From: Rummeliibacillus suwonensis | Lineage (GTDB): Bacteria; Bacillota; Bacilli; Bacillales_A; Planococcaceae | DNA: 64,000 bases | Assembly: GCF_007896435.1 (NCBI RefSeq) | Contig: NZ_VCBL01000001.1 | Span: forward strand, 477,994 to 541,993 | Reading direction: 5' to 3' | Shown here: positions 17,661 through 27,152 of the stretch, one piece after another | Numbering within the stretch: the first letter of the stretch is position 1 | How the letters are laid out: every line of letters begins with the position of its first letter | Notes under the pieces: model-generated | Database searches by the model: none | Told to the model about the DNA's origin: nothing | The model's input: the letters and a program-made list of their open reading frames with translations, nothing else | Translations under genes and position numbers: made by a program

Positions 17661-18641
17661 ATGAATCAATTTAAAAGACATCGACGTTTGCGAAGCTCTA
17701 AAGAAATGCGTGAACTCGTCCAAGAGACAACTATTGATATAAATAAATTGATATATCCATTATTCGTAATAGAAGGGGAAAATATAAAAAAAGAAATACC
17801 GAGCATGCCAGGTCTTTACCAAATGTCATTAGATTATCTAGAATTAGAATTAAAGGAATTAGACGATCTAGGGCTGCGGAAAATAATATTATTTGGGATT
17901 CCAAAAGTAAAAGATGAAGTGGGAAGTGAAGCCTTTCATAAAGAAGGAATCATTCAGCGAGCTACTCAGTTAATCAAAAGAAATTATTCCGATTTCTTAG
18001 TTATTGCGGATACTTGCATTTGCCAATATACGACTTCGGGTCATTGTGGCATTTATAAAGATGGTAAAATTTTAAATGATGAAAGTTTAAAGATTCATAA
18101 TTTAGTGGCGCTATCACAAGCTGCTGCTGGAGTAGATATTGTAGCTCCTTCCAGTATGATGGATGGTTTTGTTTCCTCTATTCGTACAGCTTTGGATCAT
18201 AATGGCTTTGAAAATACACCAATTATGTCGTATGGTGTAAAATATAGTTCTGCCTTTTATGGTCCATTTCGAGATGCCGCTGAGAATGCGCCTTCTAATG
18301 GGGGTACTAGAGATAGTTATCAAATGAATCCTGCAAATCGCTTAGAAGCATTAAGAGAGTTGAAGTCGGATACAGAAGAAGGTGCGGACTTTATTATTGT
18401 CAAACCGGCACTTGCATATTTAGATATTATTCGAGATTTAAAAAATAGGAGCTATCTTCCAATCGTTGCTTATCAAGTAAGTGGAGAATACTCAATGGTA
18501 AAGGCAGCTGCCATGAATGGTTGGATTGAAGAGAAAAAAGTGATTGAGGAAATTTTAATTAGTACATTTCGGGCTGGTGCGGATGCAATAATCACTTATT
18601 TTGCAAAAGACTATGTCAAATGGCAAAAAGGTATATTATGA
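17661..18641 (+). CDS. hemB: Porphobilinogen synthase (delta-aminolevulinate dehydratase)
   Basis: A 326-residue enzyme condensing two 5-aminolevulinate molecules to porphobilinogen in heme synthesis. The two active-site lysines are visible in MSYGVKYSS and FIIVKPALAYLD. The zinc-binding triad is present (Cys 119, 121 and 129 in DTCICQYTTSGHCG), so this copy is zinc-type and not the zinc-free type often placed under Zur control. It stands alone, divergent from folE2, away from any hemAXCDBL operon, so a second hemB elsewhere is likely but not shown. ATG follows CGAGGTG. Confidence 0.92.
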   Translation: MNQFKRHRRLRSSKEMRELVQETTIDINKLIYPLFVIEGENIKKEIPSMPGLYQMSLDYLELELKELDDLGLRKIILFGIPKVKDEVGSEAFHKEGIIQRATQLIKRNYSDFLVIADTCICQYTTSGHCGIYKDGKILNDESLKIHNLVALSQAAAGVDIVAPSSMMDGFVSSIRTALDHNGFENTPIMSYGVKYSSAFYGPFRDAAENAPSNGGTRDSYQMNPANRLEALRELKSDTEEGADFIIVKPALAYLDIIRDLKNRSYLPIVAYQVSGEYSMVKAAAMNGWIEEKKVIEEILISTFRAGADAIITYFAKDYVKWQKGIL

Positions 18642-18690
18642 GAGTGCCTTTTTAATAGGAAAGAGGAAAGCCTAAATAGGGTATGTATAC

Positions 18691-18730
18691 AAAAACAGCA
18701 TGCTAAGAGTAACCCTAGCATGCTGTTTTT
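18691..18730. terminator. Bidirectional terminator between hemB and efeU
   Basis: AAAAACAGCATGCTA pairs perfectly with TAGCATGCTGTTTTT around AGAGTAACCC; it serves both convergent genes. Confidence 0.85.
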
Positions 18731-18737
18731 ATGGTAT

Positions 18738-20471
18738 TTATAATCGATTGTTTTTTCGTTTTTTATAAATAATTGTTAGAGCAATTAAAACAAGTAGTAT
18801 TACTTGACCGATAATGGTTTCAACTGTTGGGTAGAATCCGATTGCTGCCCAAACAGGTACACTATTTAGAACAGTTGAAGGCAATGTATCGGTTAATTGT
18901 AATGTATGAATACTTACACCAATAATTTTAAATGCAAGAATATAGATGAAAATCGTCGCAACTGCAAAGAATCTGTGTATAGGAATCTTTCCACTTACAC
19001 GTAATAGCAAGAATGCTACAACAGATAAAATGGCAATTGCTATTGCGATTCCTAGAGAGAAATCAGCTGTTGACATTTTAGGTGCGATTCCCATATAGAA
19101 GATCAATGTTTCAGCACCTTCGCGGAAGACAGAAAGGAAACTGATAAAAGCCATAGCCCATACACTTTGTTTTGACATTGCATGATTGATCTGTTTGGCT
19201 ATATAAGCATTCCAAGCTTTGATATTGGACTTACTATGCAACCATACACCGACACCAATCATCATAGCTGCAGCGATCAAACCTACATAACCTTCAATCA
19301 TTTCACGGCTAGTATTAATTGTTGAAGAATTAAAAATAGTTGACATCAATATAGCTAAAACAGCACTTACAGCAACTCCGATGCCTGCGCCAATATAAAT
19401 CCATATTTCCATATGGCGATTCCCTGATCTTTTCAAGAAAGCAACTAAGGCAATGATTATAAGTAATGCTTCTAAACCTTCGCGAAGAAGGATTAATGCA
19501 GAATCCCAAAAACTATAGCTTTGATCATCTTGGATCAATTGAATTTGTTGTTTAAAGTTATCCAGTTGTGAGTTGATATCTTTTGCATCAACAGCATCCT
19601 TCATCAGGTCGCTAGCAATAATCGGCATATCACTTTCGATCTTTGTATAAAGAGAAGCATTCTTTGTACGGATGTCGCCTTCCACATTCGGCCAAGTTGT
19701 AATGAATTTTTTGACGGTTGAAGCTGCTTTTGTATAATCTTTATCATCGATTTGCGTTTTCGCATCATCGATTAAATCAATCAACGTTTGTAAAGAGTAA
19801 GTGCCATTGGAAGTAGCAGATACTTTTTTATTGTTACCAAAAGCGGTAATGTATTTTTTTAAGGTGTTAAATTGATCCTGAAAATCATTCATACTAGGAT
19901 TTTCATCCGCAAGTGTAATTCTCATAAAAGATATTTGAGTTTCAATTTGTCCGTACGCAGCAACGTCATAGGAACGTACTGGTTTTTCTTTTTGGTTCCA
20001 AAAAATATTGAAATGATTATATTCTGCTTTCAGCTTGTCTATGTTTCCTTCTTTCATTACTGTTTCTAATCGATTCAGTTCAGGAGTCATAGTTTTGAGG
20101 AACGTTTTTCTCTCAGCTTTTTCATCGACTGGATTTTCAGCTTTTTCAAGAGCCGTTAAAGCCTTTGAGAGTGTCGTTAACGTTTTTAAACGTTCATCAT
20201 CAGTCGTTGCAGATTTCGCTTGATCTAAAGCCTGTTCAACAGCCTTCGATTCTTTCGATTCCTTGACGCCAGCTTTGTTCCAGCTTTCTTCAAATGATTG
20301 AACAGCTTTTTCAGCTTTTGTATCGTTCCCTTGTTTGGAATTCATAATGGCATCGCTAATCGAAATATATAAATCCCTATATGATTCAGCAGCAAAGACA
20401 GGCTGTACAGTTGCCAGTAAAACAAAGAGTATGATGATGAATTGACTACAACGTGTTAAATAATGCTTCAC
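18738..20471 (-). CDS. efeU: Iron permease EfeU (FTR1 family) with N-terminal extracytoplasmic domain
   Basis: A 577-residue protein. A signal peptide (to VFAAES) and a roughly 300-residue helical extracytoplasmic region precede a seven-helix FTR1 permease. The two iron-binding REXXE motifs are visible as REGLE and REGAE. FTR1 permeases import ferric iron delivered by the EfeO/EfeB partners. The long N-terminal domain is common in Gram-positive members and absent from E. coli EfeU. The start is GTG at 20471 with GGAAG upstream and overlaps the end of efeB by 26 bases, indicating translational coupling. Last gene of the Fur-controlled operon. Confidence 0.92.
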   Translation of the reverse strand: MKHYLTRCSQFIIILFVLLATVQPVFAAESYRDLYISISDAIMNSKQGNDTKAEKAVQSFEESWNKAGVKESKESKAVEQALDQAKSATTDDERLKTLTTLSKALTALEKAENPVDEKAERKTFLKTMTPELNRLETVMKEGNIDKLKAEYNHFNIFWNQKEKPVRSYDVAAYGQIETQISFMRITLADENPSMNDFQDQFNTLKKYITAFGNNKKVSATSNGTYSLQTLIDLIDDAKTQIDDKDYTKAASTVKKFITTWPNVEGDIRTKNASLYTKIESDMPIIASDLMKDAVDAKDINSQLDNFKQQIQLIQDDQSYSFWDSALILLREGLEALLIIIALVAFLKRSGNRHMEIWIYIGAGIGVAVSAVLAILMSTIFNSSTINTSREMIEGYVGLIAAAMMIGVGVWLHSKSNIKAWNAYIAKQINHAMSKQSVWAMAFISFLSVFREGAETLIFYMGIAPKMSTADFSLGIAIAIAILSVVAFLLLRVSGKIPIHRFFAVATIFIYILAFKIIGVSIHTLQLTDTLPSTVLNSVPVWAAIGFYPTVETIIGQVILLVLIALTIIYKKRKNNRL

Positions 20472-21726
20472 CTATATAACTTCCTTTTTTAATACCTGGG
20501 AAGCAAGCAAAAACACCACTTCCTCGATGGGTAATATATTCATTCATTTTATCCAAACGACCAAAACTGTTTTGGATCTTAATAAATTGTTCAGGATTTT
20601 TTTGAAAAGAAATAAACACAAGCCCGGCATCATAAGTACCAGTTGAGTCAATAACACCTGAAGAATAAGAATATGAACGGCGCATAACTCTAGCTTTTGC
20701 CTTTTTTGCTAGAAAAACATGTGAATCTTCTGGAACAATATAGTTGCCATTTGCATCTTTCCGTTCAATTTCCATATCATCAAATTCACTTTTCTTACCA
20801 AGTGGTGCACCTGAGTCACGATGGCGTCCAAATGTATTTTCCTGTTCAGATAACGCAGTGCGATCCCATGTTTCTAAATGCATTTGAATGCGACGGACGA
20901 CTAAATAAGTGCCGCCTGTCATCCAAGGCTTAGAATCACCGGATTGTACCCAAACAACCTTATTCATATCCTTTTCATCAGAGGTAGTTGGATTTTCTGT
21001 ACCATCTTTGAAAGCAAATAAATTACGAGGTGTTTGTTTTTTACCGTTTTTCATAGGAAATGAATTGAACCCTGCCTGTGACCATTTCATAGTCACTTTA
21101 CCTGATGCGGCACGAATAAGATTACGTACTGCATGGAATGCGACCTGTGGATCATCCGCACAAGCTTGAATGCAAATATCCCCACCTGTATATACTTCTT
21201 CTAGCTGATCTTTTGGAAAATGGGGTAAATCTTTTAATTCTTTTGGTTTTAAAGAGGAAAGACCAAGTTCTTTCTTTTCAAATAAAGATGGACCAACACC
21301 AAATGTAATGGATAAGTTGCGAGCATCTAAGCCTTTTGCCTCACCAGTATCTTTTGCCGGAATCAGCGTATTCTTGTATACACCGATCACATTACCATTC
21401 ATCATTTGAACGGCAAGAGGTGTCCACATTTGGAACAACTCTTGTAATTCTTTTTTAGATTTTACTAAAACATTTAATGAAGCAAAGTAGATATTCGTCT
21501 GTACAGCAGTAGCAATGCCTGATTGATGCTTGCCGTAAAAGTTTACTTTATTGGTGGCGCTGGTATCATCATCTTCTAAAAAATCCTTGCCAAATGCTTT
21601 CAAAATTCCTCCCATGCCAGAAGCGCCGATTGCGATTCCAGCGGCCCCAGCACCTGTTACTTTCAGCATTTGTCTGCGTGTAATCTTTTTATCTAGCAAT
21701 TTTTCATCATCGTTTGTTTTAGTCAT
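20446..21726 (-). CDS. efeB: Tat-exported deferrochelatase/peroxidase EfeB (DyP type)
   Basis: A 426-residue dye-decolourising-type heme peroxidase. It has a twin-arginine signal (TRRQMLK at residues 16-22 followed by a hydrophobic Ala/Gly-rich helix). The DyP signature FKDGTENP and a heme-ligand His region near TFGRHRDSGAPLG are visible. In B. subtilis the counterpart YwbN oxidises ferrous iron for uptake by EfeU and is a substrate of TatAy/TatCy. It is six bases downstream of the EfeM gene and overlaps efeU. It probably depends on a Tat translocase such as the TatA/TatC pair at 44.2-45.3 kb. Confidence 0.93.
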   Translation of the reverse strand: MTKTNDDEKLLDKKITRRQMLKVTGAGAAGIAIGASGMGGILKAFGKDFLEDDDTSATNKVNFYGKHQSGIATAVQTNIYFASLNVLVKSKKELQELFQMWTPLAVQMMNGNVIGVYKNTLIPAKDTGEAKGLDARNLSITFGVGPSLFEKKELGLSSLKPKELKDLPHFPKDQLEEVYTGGDICIQACADDPQVAFHAVRNLIRAASGKVTMKWSQAGFNSFPMKNGKKQTPRNLFAFKDGTENPTTSDEKDMNKVVWVQSGDSKPWMTGGTYLVVRRIQMHLETWDRTALSEQENTFGRHRDSGAPLGKKSEFDDMEIERKDANGNYIVPEDSHVFLAKKAKARVMRRSYSYSSGVIDSTGTYDAGLVFISFQKNPEQFIKIQNSFGRLDKMNEYITHRGSGVFACFPGIKKGSYIGEALFNTL

Positions 21727-21732
21727 TTATAA

Positions 21733-22605
21733 TCACTCCACTACGACTCCCATTTGACTTAATGGTTCACCTAATTGATTTACAGCTTCAGATAAAGCTT
21801 TTGTATCATCTTTTGTTAGTTTTGTATAAGAAACATAACCGCCATCTTTTTCATATTTTGCAAGTAAATCATTAACAGCTTTGAATTTGTCAGCTAAATT
21901 TTTTGCTAAAGTAGGATCTTTTTCTTTCAGCTTATCTTCTAAAATAGTAAAGATTTTTTCTGCGCCCTCAACATTAGCTTTGAAATCATATAAGTCAGTA
22001 TGAGAATAGATTTCTTCTTCACCAGTAATTTTTGAAGTAGATACTTCATTTAATAAGTCAACAGCACCTGTTATCATCAAATCAGGTGTTACATCAGCAG
22101 TTTCAACACGACCACGTAGCTCTTTTGCATCTGCAAGCAATTGATCAGCTACTTTTTCATAACCTTTAGTAGTGTTCTTTTCCCATAAACCGTACTCGAT
22201 TTTGTGGTAACCAGTCCAGTCTTCAGCACCTTTACCTTCATCTTTTAAATCAGCTAAACGAGCATCAATGCGAGGATCAAGATCGCCGAAGCTTTCTGCA
22301 ATTGGTTCAGAACGTTCATAGTACATACGAGCTGTTGGGTAGATTTCTTTTGCCTTATCAATATCACCATCTTTAACAGCGGCTACAAATTTCTCTGTTT
22401 CAGTAGTGAATTTGTCTAATTGATCAAGAGCGAAGTCTCTGTATGCATCCACTTCTTTTTGTAAATCAGCAGTTGATGAGGCATCTTTGGTTGTTTCCTG
22501 CGTTTTCGTCTTGCTATCGTCCTTTTTCGCATCATCAGCACTGTTGCATCCAGTCATTACGACGCTCCCTGCTAATAAAATGGCTAATAATGATTTTGTT
22601 TTCAT
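21733..22605 (-). CDS. efeO: EfeM/EfeO iron-binding lipoprotein
   Basis: A 290-residue lipoprotein (lipobox MTGC) consisting of an imelysin-like M75 domain with the HxxE metal motif in GYHKIEYGLW. The N-terminal cupredoxin domain of E. coli EfeO is missing, so this is the short EfeM form. It binds iron outside the membrane and works with EfeB and EfeU. First gene of the operon; its promoter overlaps a perfect Fur box at 22662-22676. Known Gram-positive EfeUOB systems import iron at low pH or low iron. Confidence 0.92.
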   Translation of the reverse strand: MKTKSLLAILLAGSVVMTGCNSADDAKKDDSKTKTQETTKDASSTADLQKEVDAYRDFALDQLDKFTTETEKFVAAVKDGDIDKAKEIYPTARMYYERSEPIAESFGDLDPRIDARLADLKDEGKGAEDWTGYHKIEYGLWEKNTTKGYEKVADQLLADAKELRGRVETADVTPDLMITGAVDLLNEVSTSKITGEEEIYSHTDLYDFKANVEGAEKIFTILEDKLKEKDPTLAKNLADKFKAVNDLLAKYEKDGGYVSYTKLTKDDTKALSEAVNQLGEPLSQMGVVVE

Positions 22606-22660
22606 CTATTATATCCTTCTTTCCAATGATTTTTTTGCATCATCTAGGTCTTTAATAGCA

Positions 22661-22689
22661 ATGATAATCATTATCAATAAAAAAATCAA
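22661..22689 (-). promoter_or_regulatory. efe operon promoter
   Basis: On the minus strand TTGATT (22684-22689) and TATCAT (22661-22666) are separated by exactly 17 bases, a reasonable sigma-A promoter whose -10 element lies within the Fur box. Confidence 0.6.
22662..22676. promoter_or_regulatory. Fur box of the efe operon
   Basis: TGATAATCATTATCA is a perfect 7-1-7 Fur operator. It overlaps the -10 element of the efeM-efeB-efeU promoter, so iron-loaded Fur should block transcription. Confidence 0.9.
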
Positions 22690-23013
22690 TAGAATTTAGG
22701 AAAGAATTTTTATTGTAACCGATATGACAAATAAAGAAAGCAAGGTAGTTCTAAGTCTGTCAAAATTTTTCAAGAGAGGCTCCTATTATATGTGTATATA
22801 GTAAAAAAGATGCGGAAAAAGAAAATATAAATAAGAGATATAGAGTTTGCTAACAGAAATGTTAAAAAAGTTTATTTAGAACTTCTCTTATGAATAAACG
22901 GCATCAATTTTTTTGCTTTCGATATAAAAGCCTTCAATTAAACGAAATTAGTTGAACTTCCGATGCCAACTAAAATCATACAGAAAAACATAGTCAATAA
23001 TCAATATAAAATT

Positions 23014-23263
23014 CACACGTGTTGATTTGACAAAAATTAGGGGTGTCTTTTTGACATAGTTTTTGAAAAACTCTGTATTTTTAAGACCATTTATATAGAT
23101 TGGAGCGGAGGCTTGCTCGACTCCCGCGGGAAAAGCGAATAGATGAGACCCCGCAGCGTAGCGAGGAGGCTCAGCATTCGCCCGCAGGAAAGCGAGCAAG
23201 CCGGAGTGGAAATCAACAAATCCTCTTATTTTTATGGATTAAATTGGATAATCAACACGCTTG
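23014..23263. mobile_element. Family B element, short form, perfect 9-bp target duplication
   Basis: A 250-bp element with ends CACACGTGTTGATT and (inverted) CAAGCGTGTTGATT, flanked by TATAAAATT at 23005-23013 and 23264-23272. The outer stem GGCTTGCTCG/CGAGCAAGCC and the inner CCCGCGGG/CCCGCAGG parts are present, but both insertions of the long form, including the shared module, are absent. It looks like the ancestral form. No coding capacity. The flanking bases 22690-23004 and 23273-23492 hold no gene. Confidence 0.85.
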
Positions 23264-23492
23264 TATAAAATTAAAATAATATGCGTATTGATGGTTCAAT
23301 GTTATTCATAAAATAGACATTATCGATTTATTTTCGCCACGGCTTGATTTCCTGCGGCGTGTAGCTTACGACGCTTCCTTCGCTACAATCTATCTATAGT
23401 AGACTAGAAATGATTGCCTTGTTATCAGCTAATATTCATCCTATTTTTTTCAATTGGCATATCTAAAAATAATAATTTAAAATCAGTAATAG

Positions 23493-23527
23493 AAAACATG
23501 CCTCATCAGAAAATGGGCATGTTTTTT
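23493..23527 (-). terminator. Terminator of the methyltransferase gene
   Basis: On the minus strand ACATGCCC pairs with GGCATGT and is followed by a T-rich run; it lies just downstream of the stop codon at 23537. Confidence 0.7.
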
Positions 23528-23536
23528 AGATTCTTC

Positions 23537-24697
23537 TTATTCGAGATATTCTTTGAGTTCGTTTTCTAGAAAAGGTTTAGCTGATAAAAATTCTGTAAAT
23601 GCGTTGTAACGAGCTTTTTGCACAATAGTTGGTTGTTTACCAGTATAGTAAGCACGGATCAAGATATTCTTGGGTGTATGTTCCATATCGATAAATTCTA
23701 GAAGTTGTACATCGTAACCTACCAGGCTTAAAATTTCTGCACGGATCGAATCAGTTGCTAATGCTGCAAAACGTTCTTTGATGATCCCATGTTGTAGCAT
23801 CACATCGAGAGGAGCTGATTGTAATTGACGATGGAGTTCATGCTGACAGCAAGGAACACTTAAAATGACTTGGGCATCCCATTTCACAGCACGGGCTAAT
23901 GCCATATCTGTAGCAACATCACAAGCGTGCAGCGTAACAACCATATCAACGGACGCTTCATCATTGTAATCATTAATATCACCAACTAAAAATTCAAGCT
24001 GATCATATTGCAAGTCTTTGGCAATTTTCGCACATTCTTCGATCACTTCTTTTTTTAAATCAAGACCCGTGACATGGATATCCAAGCCCCTTTCAATTTT
24101 CAAGTAGTGATAAAGAGCGAATGTTAAGTATGATTTACCAGAACCAAAATCTAAAATGCGAATGGTCCGATCCTTTGGAAGATAATCTAAAGAATCATGG
24201 ATAAATTCAATGAAGCGATTAATCTGTTTGAATTTATCATATTTTTGTTTTTTTACTTTGCCTTCTGGAGACTGTACCCCAAGCCGGACTAAAAATGGAT
24301 AGGGCTTGTCGGGGTTAAGCAAATAATTTTTTTTACGGTTATGTGATAACTCGACCTTTTTCTTTTCCGTTTTTTCGGTTTTCCATAACACTTTATTTTT
24401 CTTAGAAAGTTGAATATGGATATTTTCTCCTATAAATTCACCTTGGAATTGCCGAAACTGGTCAAATAACTCATTTAAGCTTTGTCCAATTAATGATAAT
24501 GGTATATTTTCATGTTTTAAAATGCGTTCATATTGATATTCTAACTGAATATAGTAGATTCCCTTTAGTTTTATTGGTTTTAACTTAATCCGTTTCAAAT
24601 CGCTTGATTTTGTTCGTGGTTGACTGATGGTTGCTGATACAAGTTCTTCCTTCAATAAATGCTCAAGCAATCCTTGTTTCATTTCATTAATATCCAT
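23537..24697 (-). CDS. Class I SAM-dependent methyltransferase (Methyltransf_32 type)
   Basis: A 386-residue protein. The C-terminal half carries a Rossmann-type methyltransferase fold: motif I ILDFGSGKSYLTFALYHYL, a downstream acidic residue in VTGLDLKKE, and motif VDMVVTLHACDVATD, followed by SVPCCQHEL. The pattern LHACD and PCCQ marks the PF13679-type group found as a single gene in many Firmicutes, with possible RNA or protein targets; the substrate is unknown. The N-terminal 140 residues may be substrate-binding. The start is ATG 24697 with AAGAAGG upstream; an extension to 24733 is in frame but unsupported. Monocistronic. Confidence 0.82.
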   Translation of the reverse strand: MDINEMKQGLLEHLLKEELVSATISQPRTKSSDLKRIKLKPIKLKGIYYIQLEYQYERILKHENIPLSLIGQSLNELFDQFRQFQGEFIGENIHIQLSKKNKVLWKTEKTEKKKVELSHNRKKNYLLNPDKPYPFLVRLGVQSPEGKVKKQKYDKFKQINRFIEFIHDSLDYLPKDRTIRILDFGSGKSYLTFALYHYLKIERGLDIHVTGLDLKKEVIEECAKIAKDLQYDQLEFLVGDINDYNDEASVDMVVTLHACDVATDMALARAVKWDAQVILSVPCCQHELHRQLQSAPLDVMLQHGIIKERFAALATDSIRAEILSLVGYDVQLLEFIDMEHTPKNILIRAYYTGKQPTIVQKARYNAFTEFLSAKPFLENELKEYLE

Positions 24698-24987
24698 CTT
24701 GCGTCGCCTTCTTTGCCATTTAATCGTTGGCATAAGTGTATCATAATTTTAGCTTTTCTAAACACAGAGCCAAACTCTATTTATGAACAATTAGAAAAAG
24801 AATAGTAGAACATCATGAATTCAGTAGAAAACAAGTAAGAAGAACATGTAGCTAAGCGGAAAATGAAATATTTTTCTTAATAGAGAAAAGGAGATTTCAA
24901 AAGCATGTTTTGAATTTGCAAAAAAACGTATAAATAATCATTTTTTAGAGGTTATTAATAACAGAATTTTATGATAACATGTAGTAG

Positions 24988-25201
24988 ATAAAGTGAAACT
25001 TTCATCCGTGGGGGGTGCATCCCGCACTAAACTAGGGGAACTCAGGTTAAAAGTGCCACGTCCTGTGGCAACACCTGAGTGACCAACATCTTGTTGACCC
25101 GAACCAATCGGGCTTATACGGGCAGTTGCTCCTCATCTACCTATCTCGTTTCTCTCTAAATCTAGAGGGGTGGAGCTTACTGCCCGTTAACGCGGGATAA
25201 A
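24988..25201 (-). repeat. Family A repeat, full length with the shared module (minus orientation)
   Basis: On the minus strand it runs from TTTATCCCGC to CACTTTAT. The module is intact: ACTCAGGT (25040-25047), GCCACGTCCTGTGGC (25055-25069), ACCTGAGT (25073-25080) as read on the plus strand. It fills most of the gap before putP; the remaining bases show no gene. Confidence 0.85.
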
Positions 25202-25316
25202 CTTGTAAGCATATTATTTTATAGTTTCATAGTATTCATATTTTATTCATAAATATGGTAGTAATACGTGTGGATTATAGAAAAATTTGAATACAAAAAT
25301 AAAGGAGGATTTCAAT

Positions 25317-26804
25317 ATGTCCGACAATATGTATCAATTATTGGCCATTCTGATTTATATGGTCGCCATGTTATGGATTGGTTGGTACGCATTTATGAGG
25401 ACGTCCAGCTTAACGGATTACATGTTAGGAGGGCGTTCATTAGGTCCAATGGTTACCGCATTAAGTGCAGGAGCTGCAGATATGTCTGGTTGGCTATTAA
25501 TGGGGTTACCAGGGGCTATTTATGCAAACGGTTTAATAGAAGGATGGATCGCCATTGGTTTAACAATAGGTGCCTATTTAAACTGGAGACTTGTTGCGCC
25601 ACGTTTGCGTATGTATACACAAGTAGCGAATAATTCTATTACGATACCAAGTTATTTAGATAATCGTTTACGTGATCATACAAAATTACTTCGAATCGCT
25701 TCAGGACTTATTATTCTTGTATTTTTTACATTCTATGTATCTTCAGGGATGGTATCAGGCGGCGTATTCTTTGATAGCTCTTTTGGTTACAGTTATCATA
25801 CCGGTTTACTAATTGTATCGGGTGTTGTAGTTGCTTATACGTTATTTGGTGGATTTTTAGCTGTTAGCTATACGGATTTTATCCAAGGTTTAACTATGTT
25901 TTTAGCTTTGATTACAGTACCGCTTTTTGGATTGTTCAAAACAGGAGGATTTTCTCAAACAGTCGCCTCTATTCAAGAAGTAAAGCCTCATTTATTGAGC
26001 TTTACTGCTGGAGGTACAGCATCGGCTGCAGTCATTATTTCAGCGATGGCATGGGGACTGGGATATTTTGGCCAACCGCATATTATTGTTCGTTTTATGG
26101 CGATTTCTAGTGTCAAGGAAACAAAACAAGCTCGTCGTATTGGAATTAGTTGGATGTTCTTAAGTCTATTCGGAGCAATTGCTACTGCTCTTGTAGGGAT
26201 TGCCTATTATCAACAAAATGGTTTGGAATTGAAAAATCCAGAAACAGTATTTATCGCATTGGGTCAAATCCTATTCCATCCATTTATTGCAGGCATAATG
26301 CTAGCAGCCATATTAGCGGCCATTATGAGTACTATTTCATCCCAACTCATTGTCACGTCTTCTGCGTTAATAGAGGATATTTATAAAGCCATTTTCAAAA
26401 AAGATGGATTGGACAAACATTATGTTTTTATGGGCAGATTGGCCGTGTTAATCGTATCGCTAATCGCTATCGCACTTGCATGGAACCAAGATAATAAAAT
26501 TTTAGATTTGGTGGCATTCGCATGGGCTGGTTTTGGTTCAGCATTTGGTCCAATTATTTTACTTTCTTTATATTGGAGAAAGCTAACAAACTGGGGAGCA
26601 TTTACAGGCATGATCGTTGGTGCTGTTGTCTCTTATGTTTGGGGATCAATTGATTCACTTCATGAACAGTTATATGAAATCGTTCCAGGGTTTGGCTTTG
26701 GGTTGCTTGCTGCTATTATCGTGAGTCTACTGACATATAAGAAAAATAATGAGATTGAAAAAGAATTCAATGACACATTGGATTTATTGCAAAAAAATAA
26801 ATAA
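25317..26804 (+). CDS. putP: Sodium/proline symporter
   Basis: A 495-residue sodium:solute symporter of the PutP group with about thirteen helices. Characteristic features are DYMLGGRSLGP, ALSAGAADMSGWLLMGLPGA (in parts), GYFGQPHIIVRFMAI, and STISSQLIVTSSALIEDIYK (in parts), all close to the known proline transporters. It imports proline with Na+ for nutrition or osmoprotection (OpuE has the same fold). ATG 25317 has an excellent AAAGGAGG; an upstream in-frame ATG at 25287 has none. No proline catabolic genes are adjacent. Confidence 0.88.
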   Translation: MSDNMYQLLAILIYMVAMLWIGWYAFMRTSSLTDYMLGGRSLGPMVTALSAGAADMSGWLLMGLPGAIYANGLIEGWIAIGLTIGAYLNWRLVAPRLRMYTQVANNSITIPSYLDNRLRDHTKLLRIASGLIILVFFTFYVSSGMVSGGVFFDSSFGYSYHTGLLIVSGVVVAYTLFGGFLAVSYTDFIQGLTMFLALITVPLFGLFKTGGFSQTVASIQEVKPHLLSFTAGGTASAAVIISAMAWGLGYFGQPHIIVRFMAISSVKETKQARRIGISWMFLSLFGAIATALVGIAYYQQNGLELKNPETVFIALGQILFHPFIAGIMLAAILAAIMSTISSQLIVTSSALIEDIYKAIFKKDGLDKHYVFMGRLAVLIVSLIAIALAWNQDNKILDLVAFAWAGFGSAFGPIILLSLYWRKLTNWGAFTGMIVGAVVSYVWGSIDSLHEQLYEIVPGFGFGLLAAIIVSLLTYKKNNEIEKEFNDTLDLLQKNK

Positions 26805-26857
26805 TACAGGTGTGTAGATTATCTAATTTTATCTATTCAATATAGATCATCGACTGA

Positions 26858-26936
26858 TTTCCGCTAAGGCTTGCTTTTCTGCAAACGTATGTTAAGTTTG
26901 CTTCTTGCCAAACGCTCGCCTATAGATGACTATTCT
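26858..26936 (-). repeat. Degenerate B-type repeat
   Basis: GATTTCCGCTAAGGCTTGC and CTGCAAACG, then AACGCTCGCC, resemble the reverse complement of the short B element core (GATTTCCACTCCGGCTTGC). The ends are not recognisable. Confidence 0.35.
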
Positions 26937-26967
26937 AAAATCCATCTATTTTTTACCTGTATATTCC

Positions 26968-27006
26968 AAAAATAGTATGTTAAGATTACTCTTAGCATAC
27001 TATTTT
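26968..27006. terminator. Terminator-like hairpin downstream of putP
   Basis: AAAATAGTATGTTAAGA pairs with TCTTAGCATACTATTTT (one G-T) around TTAC. It lies about 165 bases after putP, with A and T runs on either side. Confidence 0.65.
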
Positions 27007-27088
27007 ACTTTCGGAATAGCATCATTTTATCCTGTAAGAATAGGTGGTCAGCATTTACCTCTAAACAAGTAAAAAGTAGCGAAGGGCA

Positions 27089-27132
27089 AGTGGGGGAAAA
27101 TGAAAAACACCATTGTGTGAAGTTTCACTTTA
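27089..27132 (+). repeat. Family A right-end fragment
   Basis: AGTGGGGGAAAATGAAAAAC and AGTTTCACTTTAT match the right-end hairpin and terminus of family A, with decay. It directly precedes the ribosome binding site of the VOC gene and creates an in-frame upstream extension of that reading frame that is probably not translated. Confidence 0.6.
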
Positions 27133-27152
27133 TAGATAAGGGGATGAGTGAG

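Noticed and set aside
17661-18641. Zinc-independent HemB paralogue
   Set aside because: The cysteine triad of zinc-type enzymes (Cys 119, 121, 129) is intact.
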